From Pseudomonas sp. GM48 (GTDB lineage: Bacteria; Pseudomonadota; Gammaproteobacteria; Pseudomonadales; Pseudomonadaceae): a DNA stretch of 64,000 bases. The stretch is taken from NCBI RefSeq assembly GCF_000282335.1, contig NZ_AKJM01000040.1:62001-126000 (forward strand). The letters run 5' to 3'. Numbering within the stretch: the first letter of the stretch is position 1; each line of letters begins with the position of its first letter. Of the stretch, positions 43,413 to 54,301 are shown piece after piece. Under the pieces are notes generated by a model that saw only the letters and a program-made list of their open reading frames with translations, had not been told where the DNA came from and made no database searches. A program made the position numbers and the translations under genes.

Positions 43413-45716
43413 TCATTGGCCAAGACGACGTTTAGCCCGTAAGCGCAGGGTCAGATAGGCCATTGAAGCAAGCAGCAGGACCCCGAGGAGAGTGAACAGC
43501 ATGAACGCGATTACGTTTTGCGAGAGGTACCACTGCAGATAGCGCAATGGGCCCAGGCTCCCGACGTAGTAATCCTGCTCGGCGACCAGCGATTCGACAT
43601 GCTTGCCCCTGACCACCACCAGACTGCCCTGCAACTCTTGGGCGTTCTCTTCGTTGCGGAGCAGGGCGTTGGTCACATCGGCCAAGCCGTTGGGCCTTGC
43701 GCTGGCGATAAACACCACGCTGCGCCCACTCTTCAGTGGCGATTCGAATCCAGTCAGATAAGCACTGCCATCGTCAGCGGTAAATCTGAAGCTGCTGCGC
43801 GCTTCGCGCAGATTGACTTTCGTATCCGGGCTGACCCAGTTGCGCAGACGCAAGGGCAGGTCAGACAGTTCAAAGTACTGCGCGGCATCCTCGTCCTTGG
43901 CCGGCAGATGGCTTTGCCATTGCTCCAGCAACGGCTGATTGTTGCCCGAAGCAAGCACCAGCAAATCCCGGTCGCGTTGCTCGGCCACCTGGTCGGCGTG
44001 GACCACCTTCACGCCGGTGGCCGGATAACCGGTGGAGTCGCCGAAGCGGCCCAGCAGGGTCAGATAGGCGCTCAGTTCGGCCGGGCCTGGTTCGTTGGGC
44101 AGGATCACCGATGTTTCGGAAAGGTCGGCCATGCGGGTGAACGGGAAGCCACTGTCCTTGAACACCCCGAGGTTGGGCATGGCCATGAAATGTTCGTATT
44201 GGCTGAGGTCCAGGGTCGAGTCCGGGTCAATTACACCGCGCATGTTGTCGATGATGATGTCGCGGCATTCGCCCTGTTTGATGTAGTCATACATGAAACG
44301 AAATTGCAGGCGCGATTGCAGCGCGACTGAATTGAGCGGTAACAGCATGCGCGACGTGCGGGCCAGACTGTCGTCGGTTTTGAGCATCGACAGCAGGCTG
44401 TCGCTGTTGCCGAGCTTCTCGATCGAAGGCAGGTCGATCGACTTGATAAAAGTATCGTTGAAACTGATCAGCAACGAGGAATTGGTGGAGACCGGTTGCG
44501 GCGTATAGCGGTATTTAAGGTCGAGTTGCGCGCCGGGCTCACGCCAGTTGAACAGGTCGGGTGGCAAGCGCAGCGCAACCGTCATTTGTCCCGGGTTATA
44601 ACCCGATACATTGAGTTCAGCGGGCTTGGCCAGTTCACCCAGACGAACCGGGCGATCGGAGGGCAGCCAGTTAGGCGCGTCGTATGGCCGGCGTGGCTTG
44701 AGCGAGTCGATCCGGTCGATCACCACGCTCTGCCCGGAAAAGGCCGAGCCACCGAGGGCCAGCGCGGTCGCGGCGACCTTGAGATCGGCGCCATCGCGCC
44801 CGGAGACGATCAACAGCTTGCCCTGAGCATCATTCGGGTTGCTCATGAGGGTCAATGTCGGCCCCGTGGCCTCTTTGATCGGTAAGCCACTCAGAGTCGT
44901 CGATTCGCTGCCGCTGACAAACACCACGGCGTTGCCTTTGGCCGGCAGGCTGGTGAGGCCGGCGGGGAAGGTTGCGCCGCGGTAGCTGGCCAAGGCGCCA
45001 AACCAGGACGACAGAATGCCGGCGGCCTCAAGCTCAGGGCCGCCCGGGCGCCCGGCGAACACGAAGGGCAGCTTCAGGGGCGAGGCGTCTCGACGATCGA
45101 ACAAGGGACGCGGCAGCGCGGACAGGTCGTTGGGCTGTTGAATCGAGGACACCTGGAGGCTCAGCTGGCTCTCGTTGCCGATCCTGGCCCAAAGGCTTGA
45201 GTGCAACGGATCTTCACATTGCATCGTGTAGTGACCGATGAACTGCAGGCTGAGCCGGTTGAACTCGGTAATGGTCTGCGGTGGAATCTGCACGGTCCGG
45301 GTCTGCAATTTGCCGGCCTCTTCCTTCGGGAGGGGCAGGCTGGCGGCCACTTGATCGTTGATCAGCACGTTGATTTGCGAAAGATCGGCCAGCAGCGCCG
45401 GTGAGTAGCTGTACTGCAGTGTGACCTGCGCAGCCGTGACGACTTCATCGGCGCGCACATCGAAATTCACACTGTCGGTCGCCTCCACGCCTTTAAGGGT
45501 CATCGAATAGCTTTTACCCAGCTCCTTGAGGCTGCGGGTATAGCTGTTGCCCGGTGCATCGGTCCCGGGCAACGACGCGGCCGGCATCACTGCCGGCTCT
45601 GTGGCGCTGATTTGGGCGGCAGCACTCAACGCCCAGCTGCTCCAGCCCGCTAGCGAGCAGGCGATCAGCATGAGTGAGTGACGAGGAAGAAAGGTCCGGC
45701 GAGTGGAAGGATTCAA
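43413..45716 (-). CDS. wssC: Cellulose synthase periplasmic subunit BcsB
   Basis: This is a 767-residue periplasmic subunit anchored by a C-terminal helix (NVIAFMLFTLLGVLLLASMAYLTL), which activates BcsA and guides the nascent chain. The N-terminal export signal is LPRHSLMLIACSLAGWSSWALSAAA. Carbohydrate-binding and flavodoxin-like domains follow; characteristic blocks are LQFIGHYTMQCEDPLHSSLWA and LPPDLFNW. The likely start is TTG at 45716, overlapping the wssB TGA (TTGA); an ATG at 45671 is the alternative but would shorten the signal peptide. It sits in the usual BcsA-BcsB order. Confidence 0.94.
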   Translation of the reverse strand: MNPSTRRTFLPRHSLMLIACSLAGWSSWALSAAAQISATEPAVMPAASLPGTDAPGNSYTRSLKELGKSYSMTLKGVEATDSVNFDVRADEVVTAAQVTLQYSYSPALLADLSQINVLINDQVAASLPLPKEEAGKLQTRTVQIPPQTITEFNRLSLQFIGHYTMQCEDPLHSSLWARIGNESQLSLQVSSIQQPNDLSALPRPLFDRRDASPLKLPFVFAGRPGGPELEAAGILSSWFGALASYRGATFPAGLTSLPAKGNAVVFVSGSESTTLSGLPIKEATGPTLTLMSNPNDAQGKLLIVSGRDGADLKVAATALALGGSAFSGQSVVIDRIDSLKPRRPYDAPNWLPSDRPVRLGELAKPAELNVSGYNPGQMTVALRLPPDLFNWREPGAQLDLKYRYTPQPVSTNSSLLISFNDTFIKSIDLPSIEKLGNSDSLLSMLKTDDSLARTSRMLLPLNSVALQSRLQFRFMYDYIKQGECRDIIIDNMRGVIDPDSTLDLSQYEHFMAMPNLGVFKDSGFPFTRMADLSETSVILPNEPGPAELSAYLTLLGRFGDSTGYPATGVKVVHADQVAEQRDRDLLVLASGNNQPLLEQWQSHLPAKDEDAAQYFELSDLPLRLRNWVSPDTKVNLREARSSFRFTADDGSAYLTGFESPLKSGRSVVFIASARPNGLADVTNALLRNEENAQELQGSLVVVRGKHVESLVAEQDYYVGSLGPLRYLQWYLSQNVIAFMLFTLLGVLLLASMAYLTLRLRAKRRLGQ

Positions 45717-47944
45717 GATCGTTGCGTGTCCGCGGTGGAGTCTATAGGTGATGGAGTGTCCGGGCGTTTGCGCAGCAGCGCCTGGCTGTCTTTTAGAGTT
45801 GCAACGAACAAGCGCAGGATGGCGCGTAAGCCAATGCCGCTGACCTCGCGCAACGCCGACATGGGCGCATCGAGGCGGCCGTTACCCCAGGTGTTGGCCC
45901 AGGTGTCGGCCCGTGAAAAGGTCAGTCGCACCAGTTCACTTTGCTGGCGCAGGGTCAAACCCTCGAATTGCACACCCGCCACGTTGTCGTTGCTGAAGAT
46001 CGTTTTTGCGGGAAAGAGGCTTGAGGGAGGTGTGCGCAGAATGCAGACCCGCAGCGTCTCATTGACGCTGAGCTGAACCTGCGGTGGCAGTGCCAGACCC
46101 ACGCCGTTTTGTGAGAAGTCCCGGGTGATGCAATCAAACGTGGTGCCGTCTTCGCGATAGACCCGCACAGGCAGATCCGCCGGCACCCTGGGTTCGTTGC
46201 GTACCTGAGAGGACTCAGTGGCCACCGCCACGGCGGTGCTGACAATGATGATGTTGTACACGGTCCAGGCCAGGTTGATCAGCAGGGTAGTGGCCTGGGC
46301 CGAATCACTCCCGATCAGTTTCACCACGCCAATCACCAGGCCGATCATGTTCAAGGTCAGCAGGACGATGTAAGGCCGCGCGAGCTTCCAGTTGAAATAG
46401 TCATCCTCGATGGTGCCGCCCTTGTCGGTCACGTTGAACTTACCCAGCGAAGGGTTGATCAGGGCCAACAGTACCGGTCGCATGATGTACCAGGCCAACA
46501 CCGACTCATACACTTCGTTCCAGAAGGAATGGCGGAAGCGCCCCTGGATAGCGGAGTTGGTCAGGCTGGAATGGAAAATATGCGGCAGCACATAGACCGT
46601 GACCATCAGCGCCGACGCATGGAAAATCTGCGCGTCGAAAAGCAGGTAGGCCAAGGGTGCGGTCAAGAACACCAGGCGAGGCAGGCTGTAGAAAAAGTGC
46701 ATCATGGCGTTGAGGTAGCAGATGCGCTGCCCCAGGTTCAGTCCTTTGCCAAACAACGGATTGTCGGTCCGAAAAATCTGTGCCATGCCCCGTGCCCAGC
46801 GTATGCGCTGGCTGATGTGCCGGGAAAGGCTTTCGGTGGCCAGTCCCGCCGCTTGTGGAATGGCGAGGTAAGCCGTATTGAAACCGCGGCGGTTGAGCTT
46901 GAGTGCCGTGTGCGCATCTTCCGTCACGGTTTCGGTGGCGATGCCTCCGACTTCCAGCAAGTGAGTCCGCCGGATGACCGCGCAGGACCCACAGAAGAAT
47001 GCCGCGTTCCACAGGTCGTTGCCGTCCTGCACCAGACCGTAGAACAGCTCACCTTCATTGGGCACCGAGCGAAAGGTCTCGAGGTTTTTTTCGAACGGAT
47101 CGGGTGAATAGAAGAAGTGCGGCGTTTGCAGCAGCGCCAGGTTCGGGTCCTTGAAAAACCAGCCCATCGTGATCTGCAGGAAGGAGCGGGTAGGCACGTG
47201 GTCGGCGTCGAATATGGCAATGAACTCGCCATCGGTGACTTTGAGCGCCTCGTTGAGGTTGCCGGCCTTGGCATGTTGATTGTTGTCGCGAGTGATGTAG
47301 TTGACACCAATCTGCTGACAGAAAACCTTGAATTCCTCCCGGCGTCCGTCATCGAGCACGTGCACCCGCAGTTTGCCCTCGGGCCAGTCGATGGCCTGAG
47401 CGGCGAGCACCACCAGTTTGACGATACCCAATGCTTCGTTATAGGTGGGAATGAAGACATCTACGGTCGGCCATTCAGCGGGTGGCTGTTGCAGAAACTG
47501 CGGTTTGCGGTGCAGCGGCCAGGCGGTCTGCACATAGCCGAAGACCAGGACGAGCAAGGCATACAGTTCGGCCAGCACCAGCCCGTAGCCAAATACGGCA
47601 TCCTGCCAGGTGTCGAAGCCCAGGGTGTCGGACAGGCGCCAGTACATATAGCGCAACGAAGCGATCAGCGAGAGAGTGATCAGGGTCAGGATCGCCAGAC
47701 GCCCGGCTTGCTTGCGAATGATCAGGCTGGCGGCAAAACAGACAGCGGCAAACACGGCCTGGGAATACAGATTCTGCGGCGCAGTGAGGATACCCAGCAC
47801 CAATAACGCTGCGATCATCCCGCCTGAGATCTTCAGGCCCTGGCGCCAAATCAGGGGCCATCGACTGACGCGAGCCTGGAAAGTATCCAGTAGCCCCTGC
47901 AACCACCAAGTCTTTGCAGGCAGCTGATTCAGCTGGACGGTCAT
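45713..47944 (-). CDS. wssB: Cellulose synthase catalytic subunit BcsA with PilZ domain
   Basis: This 743-residue inner-membrane GT2 processive glycosyltransferase polymerises UDP-glucose to beta-1,4-glucan. Catalytic motifs are all present: DDG at 198-200, DAD at 246-248, TED at 341-343 and QRIRW at 379-383. Membrane helices flank the GT domain. The C-terminal PilZ domain has RNEPR and DFSQNG, the c-di-GMP-binding RxxxR and DxSxxG signatures, so activity should need c-di-GMP. The ATG at 47944 overlaps the wssA stop (ATGA). No truncation is evident. Confidence 0.97.
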   Translation of the reverse strand: MTVQLNQLPAKTWWLQGLLDTFQARVSRWPLIWRQGLKISGGMIAALLVLGILTAPQNLYSQAVFAAVCFAASLIIRKQAGRLAILTLITLSLIASLRYMYWRLSDTLGFDTWQDAVFGYGLVLAELYALLVLVFGYVQTAWPLHRKPQFLQQPPAEWPTVDVFIPTYNEALGIVKLVVLAAQAIDWPEGKLRVHVLDDGRREEFKVFCQQIGVNYITRDNNQHAKAGNLNEALKVTDGEFIAIFDADHVPTRSFLQITMGWFFKDPNLALLQTPHFFYSPDPFEKNLETFRSVPNEGELFYGLVQDGNDLWNAAFFCGSCAVIRRTHLLEVGGIATETVTEDAHTALKLNRRGFNTAYLAIPQAAGLATESLSRHISQRIRWARGMAQIFRTDNPLFGKGLNLGQRICYLNAMMHFFYSLPRLVFLTAPLAYLLFDAQIFHASALMVTVYVLPHIFHSSLTNSAIQGRFRHSFWNEVYESVLAWYIMRPVLLALINPSLGKFNVTDKGGTIEDDYFNWKLARPYIVLLTLNMIGLVIGVVKLIGSDSAQATTLLINLAWTVYNIIIVSTAVAVATESSQVRNEPRVPADLPVRVYREDGTTFDCITRDFSQNGVGLALPPQVQLSVNETLRVCILRTPPSSLFPAKTIFSNDNVAGVQFEGLTLRQQSELVRLTFSRADTWANTWGNGRLDAPMSALREVSGIGLRAILRLFVATLKDSQALLRKRPDTPSPIDSTADTQRS

Positions 47945-49101
47945 GGCGTGTCCTGCTGGCTGGAATTCTCCGCGAAAAGCAGGGCATGGACCGCGCCTGA
48001 CAGCGAAAGAATGTCCTGACAGCCAATGCTCTCAGGTGCGTATTGCAGTAAGTCCCGACCATGGGCCAGCGACTCGTTGAACTGGTGATCGAGGCGAATC
48101 GTCCCAATCAGGTTGGCGCCGAGCCGCCGCAGAAACAACACGCCCATGTCCCTGCTGAACGAACGCGAGTCATCCCGTTGGTTGAGCACATACCGTTGCC
48201 GCTGCGCGCGTCGTCGGCTGGTTTCCAGCCACTGGGTCATGCTGTCCAGCGCCAGGTAGGAGGCCGCGTCGGCCACCGTCATCACCAGCACCAGATCGGC
48301 GGCGTCGAGTGCCTGTTGCGAATAGACGGTCTCACCCGAAGGAGTGTCCAGGATCACGGTATCGTTTTCGCTGAGGTTCATTGACGCAAGGTGCTGATTC
48401 AACCAGTCAGAATCTTCAAGCATCATCTGCTTGAGCAATCGGCGATCGTTCACCTCGCCAGTGCCGAAGGGCAGGCATTCGCTATTGCTAAAGCCTGGCA
48501 GGCGATGAGCGCCCCAGTCTGCGTCCTGTTCCTTGAGCTGAATCAGCCCGGGAGCCTGGCTGGTGATACCCAAGTGGCTGGACAGCGCGTTCTGAGGGTC
48601 CAGATCAATCGCGATGGTTCGCCCGCCAGGGCGCCGAAGTGTTTTCGCGAGACCAGCAACGATGGTGCTTCTACCCACGCCACCATTCGCCGAAACGATA
48701 GCAATGACCTTCGCCTTGGTCCGCTTGCGAGTCGTTTCTGACAGAGTGTCTCGACGAACCTGGCTGAGTTCACGCAACAGGTCGCTCAATTGCTGACGGT
48801 CACCCGTAGCAGAACTCGCAGGTGGCTCGGTCGGGGAAGGGGATTTGGGCGAAGGTAGCGAGAGGACAACATTCTTCACCGGCTCGACCGGCACGCCAAT
48901 CAATAAGGAAGGCTGTGGCTCGTCCAGCAGAAACACAGGAGGTGTTGGGGAGGACAATGCCGCCGACGACTCTGGCTCAGCCACCGCTGGTGTAACCGGG
49001 TCGTCTTTGAAATCTTTATAATTCGGTTGTATTTCCTGGTAACTCTCCGCGTTGGCGCCAAAACGTGTAAAGAGTTTCGTAATATCGTCTACATATTTCA
49101 T
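47941..49101 (-). CDS. wssA: MinD/ParA-like BcsQ-family protein WssA
   Basis: This is a 386-residue cytoplasmic protein probably needed to place the cellulose synthase at the pole. The first 125 residues are Pro/Ser-rich and probably disordered. The ParA-like domain begins KVIAIVSANGGVGRST at 131-146, followed by IAIDLDPQNALSSHLG and VILDTPSG. The P-loop Lys before Ser-Thr is Arg144, so ATPase activity is doubtful. E. coli BcsQ also lacks this Lys as far as I recall. It is the first wss gene; a good sigma-70 promoter lies about 95-120 bases upstream. It overlaps wssB by 4 bases. Confidence 0.93.
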   Translation of the reverse strand: MKYVDDITKLFTRFGANAESYQEIQPNYKDFKDDPVTPAVAEPESSAALSSPTPPVFLLDEPQPSLLIGVPVEPVKNVVLSLPSPKSPSPTEPPASSATGDRQQLSDLLRELSQVRRDTLSETTRKRTKAKVIAIVSANGGVGRSTIVAGLAKTLRRPGGRTIAIDLDPQNALSSHLGITSQAPGLIQLKEQDADWGAHRLPGFSNSECLPFGTGEVNDRRLLKQMMLEDSDWLNQHLASMNLSENDTVILDTPSGETVYSQQALDAADLVLVMTVADAASYLALDSMTQWLETSRRRAQRQRYVLNQRDDSRSFSRDMGVLFLRRLGANLIGTIRLDHQFNESLAHGRDLLQYAPESIGCQDILSLSGAVHALLFAENSSQQDTP

Positions 49102-49178
49102 GCGTTGTACCAGGAATGAAATAACTCAGAAACTCAGCATTCCATTAACTTGACAAAGTTGATGTGTCGTCTTGGTGT

Positions 49179-49222
49179 TGGCAGAGTGCCAGCACTTTAG
49201 GGAGTTTGCGTCTGGGTGTCAA
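49179..49222 (-). promoter_or_regulatory. Likely sigma-70 promoter of the wss operon with overlapping palindrome
   Basis: On the minus strand TTGACA (49217-49222) is a perfect -35, separated by 17 bases from TAAAGT (49194-49199), a 4/6 -10 box. The palindrome TGGCA-GAG-TGCCA (49179-49191) covers the expected start point, a classic repressor position. Distance to the wssA ATG leaves a leader of about 90 bases. Confidence 0.6.
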
Positions 49223-51021
<1,799 letters not shown>

Positions 51022-51029
51022 GCGACGCC

Positions 51030-51128
51030 ATGAAAGCTTATCGCCTGAACCCCTACACGAGCCGTGAAGAACTGCTGCGAGAGGTCAGAGCGAAGAGAGT
51101 TGGACTGACACAAGATCCGTCATTTTAG
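51030..51128 (+). pseudogene. Possible truncated alcohol dehydrogenase start
   Basis: ATG opens a 32-codon frame, MKAYRLNPYTSREELLREVR..., that resembles the first residues of zinc-type quinone/alcohol dehydrogenases (MKAY-L----S---L---E) and then stops at TAG. No further homology follows before the SDR gene. It may be the stub of a deleted dehydrogenase between the AKR and SDR genes, or a chance frame. Confidence 0.35.
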
Positions 51129-51208
51129 GCAATGAATACGCCAATTAATGCAGCAACCAAAGGGAGAGGCTCGACACAATAGGCACTCGTTAGAAAAGGA
51201 ACAATCAC

Positions 51209-52051
51209 ATGACTGAGAAAAAAGTTTGGTTCATCACCGGTGCTGGCCGCGGACTGGGTGTAGACATCACCAAAGCGGCACTCGCTGCCGGCCATGCCGT
51301 CGTTGCCACCGGCCGTGATGCCAGGAAAGTGCTGGCGGCAATCGGTGAACATGAAGACCTGTTGGCCATCAAGCTTGATGTCACCCGTCCCGATGACGCC
51401 CAAGACGCCGTCGAGGCAGCCATCGGCAAGTTCGGACGGATTGATGTACTGGTCAACAACGCGGGTAACTTCTATGCAGGGTTCTTCGAAGAGCTCAGCC
51501 CGGAACAGGTGCGCAGCCAGATCGAAACGCTGCTGTTCGGTCCGATGAATGTCGCTCGCGCAGCACTGCCGGTAATGCGCAAGCAGCGTTCTGGTCTGTT
51601 GCTAACCATTTCCTCCACGGCGGGCATCGCTGGCGGCATGTTCTGCACGGCCTATGCGGCGGCGAAGTTTGGTCTCGAAGGCTGGATCGAGTCCCTTGCG
51701 CCAGAGATCGAACCCTTTGGCATTCGCACGATGTTGGTTGAGCCGGGCTTCTTCCGTACTGAACTGCTGACGGCCGATTCCACCACTTTCGCACCACCCT
51801 CCATCGACGATTATGCCCAGCGGACGCGAGAGACCGTCACGGCCTGGAGTGGCATGGACGGCAAACAGGGCGGTGACCCTGCCAAGCTCGCCGACGCGAT
51901 TGTGCAGCTTGCAGGGCTCGACGAGCCACCGGTTCGTTTCGCCGCGGGCGCTGATGCGGTGCAGACCTTCGAAGCCAAGGCCAATGCGTTACTGGCACAG
52001 GCCGACGTCTACCGTCAGCTGTCGTCCTCTCTTGCTCACGATGATGCGTGA
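51209..52051 (+). CDS. Short-chain dehydrogenase/reductase
   Basis: This is a 280-residue classical SDR. The NAD(P) motif TGAGRGLG is at 10-17 with Arg14 and Arg36 suggesting NADP preference. NNAG is at 83-86. The catalytic Ser lies in TISSTAG (about 135), with Tyr149 and Lys153 in YAAAKFG. A C-terminal extension of about 50 residues resembles SDRs that oxidise or reduce small hydrophobic carbonyls. Cytoplasmic, no signal. AAAGGA lies upstream of ATG 51209. It stands in line with the AKR upstream and the SnoaL-like gene 66 bases downstream, so it is probably in one operon. Confidence 0.93.
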   Translation: MTEKKVWFITGAGRGLGVDITKAALAAGHAVVATGRDARKVLAAIGEHEDLLAIKLDVTRPDDAQDAVEAAIGKFGRIDVLVNNAGNFYAGFFEELSPEQVRSQIETLLFGPMNVARAALPVMRKQRSGLLLTISSTAGIAGGMFCTAYAAAKFGLEGWIESLAPEIEPFGIRTMLVEPGFFRTELLTADSTTFAPPSIDDYAQRTRETVTAWSGMDGKQGGDPAKLADAIVQLAGLDEPPVRFAAGADAVQTFEAKANALLAQADVYRQLSSSLAHDDA

Positions 52052-52117
52052 CTCTCGTCAACATCTCATCCATTGCCGGCCGTTTACAACCGACTGACAT
52101 AGAAAGGGGAAACCATC

Positions 52118-52534
52118 ATGGAAACGGGATCAAAAAAGCTTCTGATGAAGCGCTTCACTGATTTCATAAACACCGCGAGCGATGAATTGGCCGGGGAGTT
52201 GATCTCTCCGCAGGCGATGTTTTTCGTTCCGGGGCGTTCCGAGCCTTTGCAGGGGCCGGACGGCTATCAGGAGATCATTGCGATGATGCGCGCAGGTTTT
52301 CCAGATATTCAGTGGACGCTTGAGGAACTGATTATTGAGGGCGACAGGGTGGCCGCGCGCTTCACAATGCGCGGTACGCATCATGGAAGCTTCCTGGGTG
52401 TTCCACCCTCTGGAAAGGCTATCGAGGTCAAGGCGGTAAATTTTTATCGGTTCGCCGATGGTCAAATAGTTGAAGAGTATGGTCAGCCTGACCTGCTGGG
52501 GCTGCTTCAGCAGATCGGTGCGGTACCGCTATAG
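52118..52534 (+). CDS. SnoaL-like ester cyclase / NTF2-fold protein
   Basis: This 138-residue protein is of the NTF2-like SnoaL family. The characteristic blocks are FFVPGRSEPLQGPDGYQEII, AGFPDIQWTLEELIIEGDRVAARFTMRGTHHG and GVPPSGKAIEVKAVNFYRFADGQIVEEYGQPDLLGLLQQIG. Members isomerise, cyclise or hydrolyse small molecules or have no known activity. It has no signal peptide. A GAAAGGGG ribosome binding site lies upstream. Its place between a dehydrogenase and exported proteins suggests a small-molecule conversion, but the compound cannot be named. Confidence 0.88.
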   Translation: METGSKKLLMKRFTDFINTASDELAGELISPQAMFFVPGRSEPLQGPDGYQEIIAMMRAGFPDIQWTLEELIIEGDRVAARFTMRGTHHGSFLGVPPSGKAIEVKAVNFYRFADGQIVEEYGQPDLLGLLQQIGAVPL

Positions 52535-52804
52535 ATTCACCGTCGGACTCAGTGCATGGTCGCTCCGGGTATTTGGCACCCGTGGCCCATGCAGGGCGGC
52601 GGCCTCAGGTGTCCATGCATCCGTAAACGGACACCTGTTTTAACCTTGAACGTCAATTCGCTGGATCAGGCAGTAGAAGCAGCAGAACCGGCAACTCCCT
52701 CCTGGCACACCCTCACATACTTAGAAAACCACGATGGCCCATCGATGGCCGGTCCGGCTCATCTGGGGTTTCGTTTGTTATTCAAATTCATGGGAGTTCA
52801 TACG

Positions 52805-53182
52805 ATGAAAAAATGGGTCACAGGTTCTGTCGCTGCAATCACGTTCACGTTTGCCGGTCTCTGTCTGGCGCAGGGTCCAACGCCGCACGGCTACATGATC
52901 GCCAACTACCAGATCAACGATCAGGCGACCTTCCAGCGCTACATGGAAGCCGCAGGTCCGCTGGCACCGAAGTACGGTGGCAAGGTGATTGTTTTCAACC
53001 TCAATGCCACGGCTGTTGAAGGAAAACCCAAGTCGGTGATGGCCATTGCCGAGTTTCCAAGCCTTGCCGACGCACAGCGGTTCTACAACTCGCCGGAGTA
53101 CACCGCAGCTAAAAAACTTCGCATGGCCGCTACCGAAGGCTCTGTCGTAATTACCGAAGGCTATGTACCTGCTGCGCAGTAA
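52805..53182 (+). CDS. Exported DUF1330 protein
   Basis: This is a 125-residue protein with a Sec signal peptide (KKWVTGSVAAITFTFAGLCLA) and a single DUF1330 ferredoxin-like alpha/beta domain (YMIANYQINDQATFQRYMEA, ALADAQRFYNSPEYTAAKKLR-like SLADAQRFYNSPEYTAAKKL). DUF1330 proteins are usually cytoplasmic, so export is noteworthy. The ATG at 52805 is chosen because it begins the signal peptide; the open frame upstream is non-coding. 270 bases of apparently empty DNA separate it from the SnoaL-like gene. Function is unknown. Confidence 0.87.
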   Translation: MKKWVTGSVAAITFTFAGLCLAQGPTPHGYMIANYQINDQATFQRYMEAAGPLAPKYGGKVIVFNLNATAVEGKPKSVMAIAEFPSLADAQRFYNSPEYTAAKKLRMAATEGSVVITEGYVPAAQ

Positions 53183-53240
53183 ACCGATGCCAGGTCTTCT
53201 TTTGCAGTCCCGGCCCTTTAGCAGACATTCGGAGCCTGAC

Positions 53241-54299
53241 ATGAACAAGCCACTCGATATGCTCGTTCCCCCGATTGCAGCGCCTGCGCCAAGCCGCCGC
53301 AACGTACTCAAAATCGGCGCGGCGATGGCCACACTGCCTGTGATCGCCTCGGCGCTATCCTTTGCCCAAGCAGCTGAGAAACAGACGATGACCGCAACAA
53401 CAGAAGATCCATCCGATACCTTCATCAACGGTCTCGCCGATTTGATGGCGCACTCGACACGTACGCCGATTCTGCGCTGGCCGAACGAATACGGCATGGA
53501 GTATGAGGAAATCTTCTTCCCGGCAATGGATGGCGTGACCATTGAAGGCTGGTTCATTCCTGGTAAATCCAACCGTTTGGTGATCTGCAATCATCCGATG
53601 CCGTGCAACCGTTATGGTTACCCAGGGCACCTGGCACCCTGGACTGACTTCGGCGGCTTCGAGGTGAATTTCCTCCCGGAGTACAAGGCCTTGCATGATG
53701 CAGGCTACAACATCATTGCCTACGACCTGCGCAATCATGGTCGGAGCGGCACGGGCAGTGGCGGCGTCAACGGTCACGGGGTGCTGGAATACCGCGATGT
53801 GGTGGGTTCGCTGCGCTACGCCAAATCCCGACCGGATACAAAAAGCATGAAGACGGTGCTGTACAGCCGCTGCCTGGGTGCCAACGCCACCATTGTCGGG
53901 ATCAAGAAGCACCCGAAAGAATTCAAACACGTCAAAGCGCTGGTGGCGCTGCAGCCGGTAACGCCAAGGGTGTTTGTGGAAACAGCGGTGGAGCGGCAAA
54001 AAATTGCTAATGGCATCGATCGCTTCGACGCCGCGCTGCATCGGCGCACCGGCTACCACCTGGCGGATGTCTGGCCCATGGAATATGCCAAAGCCGTGAC
54101 CTTGCCGACCTTTGTCGCTCAAGTGCGCAATGACTTCCTGACCAGGCCTTCCAACGTTCAGGAGATCTTCGACACCCTGTCTTCCAAAGACAAAAAGCTG
54201 TACTGGATCGAAGGAACAGACCTTAGATTTCAGGGCTACAACTACTTTGGACAGCACCCCCAACTGATCCTAGATTGGTTCGATAAGCATACTGCCTGA
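53241..54299 (+). CDS. Alpha/beta hydrolase with a Tat signal and likely Cys nucleophile
   Basis: This is a 352-residue exported hydrolase. The twin-arginine motif SRRNVLK at 18-24 is followed by a hydrophobic stretch to AQA near 44. The alpha/beta-hydrolase fold is indicated by VICNHPMPCNRYG, IAYDLRNHGRSG and LPTFVAQVRNDFLT. The nucleophile elbow reads YSRCLGAN (Cys211), where a Ser is normally found in GxSxG. Dienelactone hydrolases use a Cys in the same place. The ATG at 53241 has GGAGCCTGAC in front. It starts 58 bases after the DUF1330 gene. Substrate unknown. Confidence 0.85.
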   Translation: MNKPLDMLVPPIAAPAPSRRNVLKIGAAMATLPVIASALSFAQAAEKQTMTATTEDPSDTFINGLADLMAHSTRTPILRWPNEYGMEYEEIFFPAMDGVTIEGWFIPGKSNRLVICNHPMPCNRYGYPGHLAPWTDFGGFEVNFLPEYKALHDAGYNIIAYDLRNHGRSGTGSGGVNGHGVLEYRDVVGSLRYAKSRPDTKSMKTVLYSRCLGANATIVGIKKHPKEFKHVKALVALQPVTPRVFVETAVERQKIANGIDRFDAALHRRTGYHLADVWPMEYAKAVTLPTFVAQVRNDFLTRPSNVQEIFDTLSSKDKKLYWIEGTDLRFQGYNYFGQHPQLILDWFDKHTA

Positions 54300-54301
54300 C
54301 G

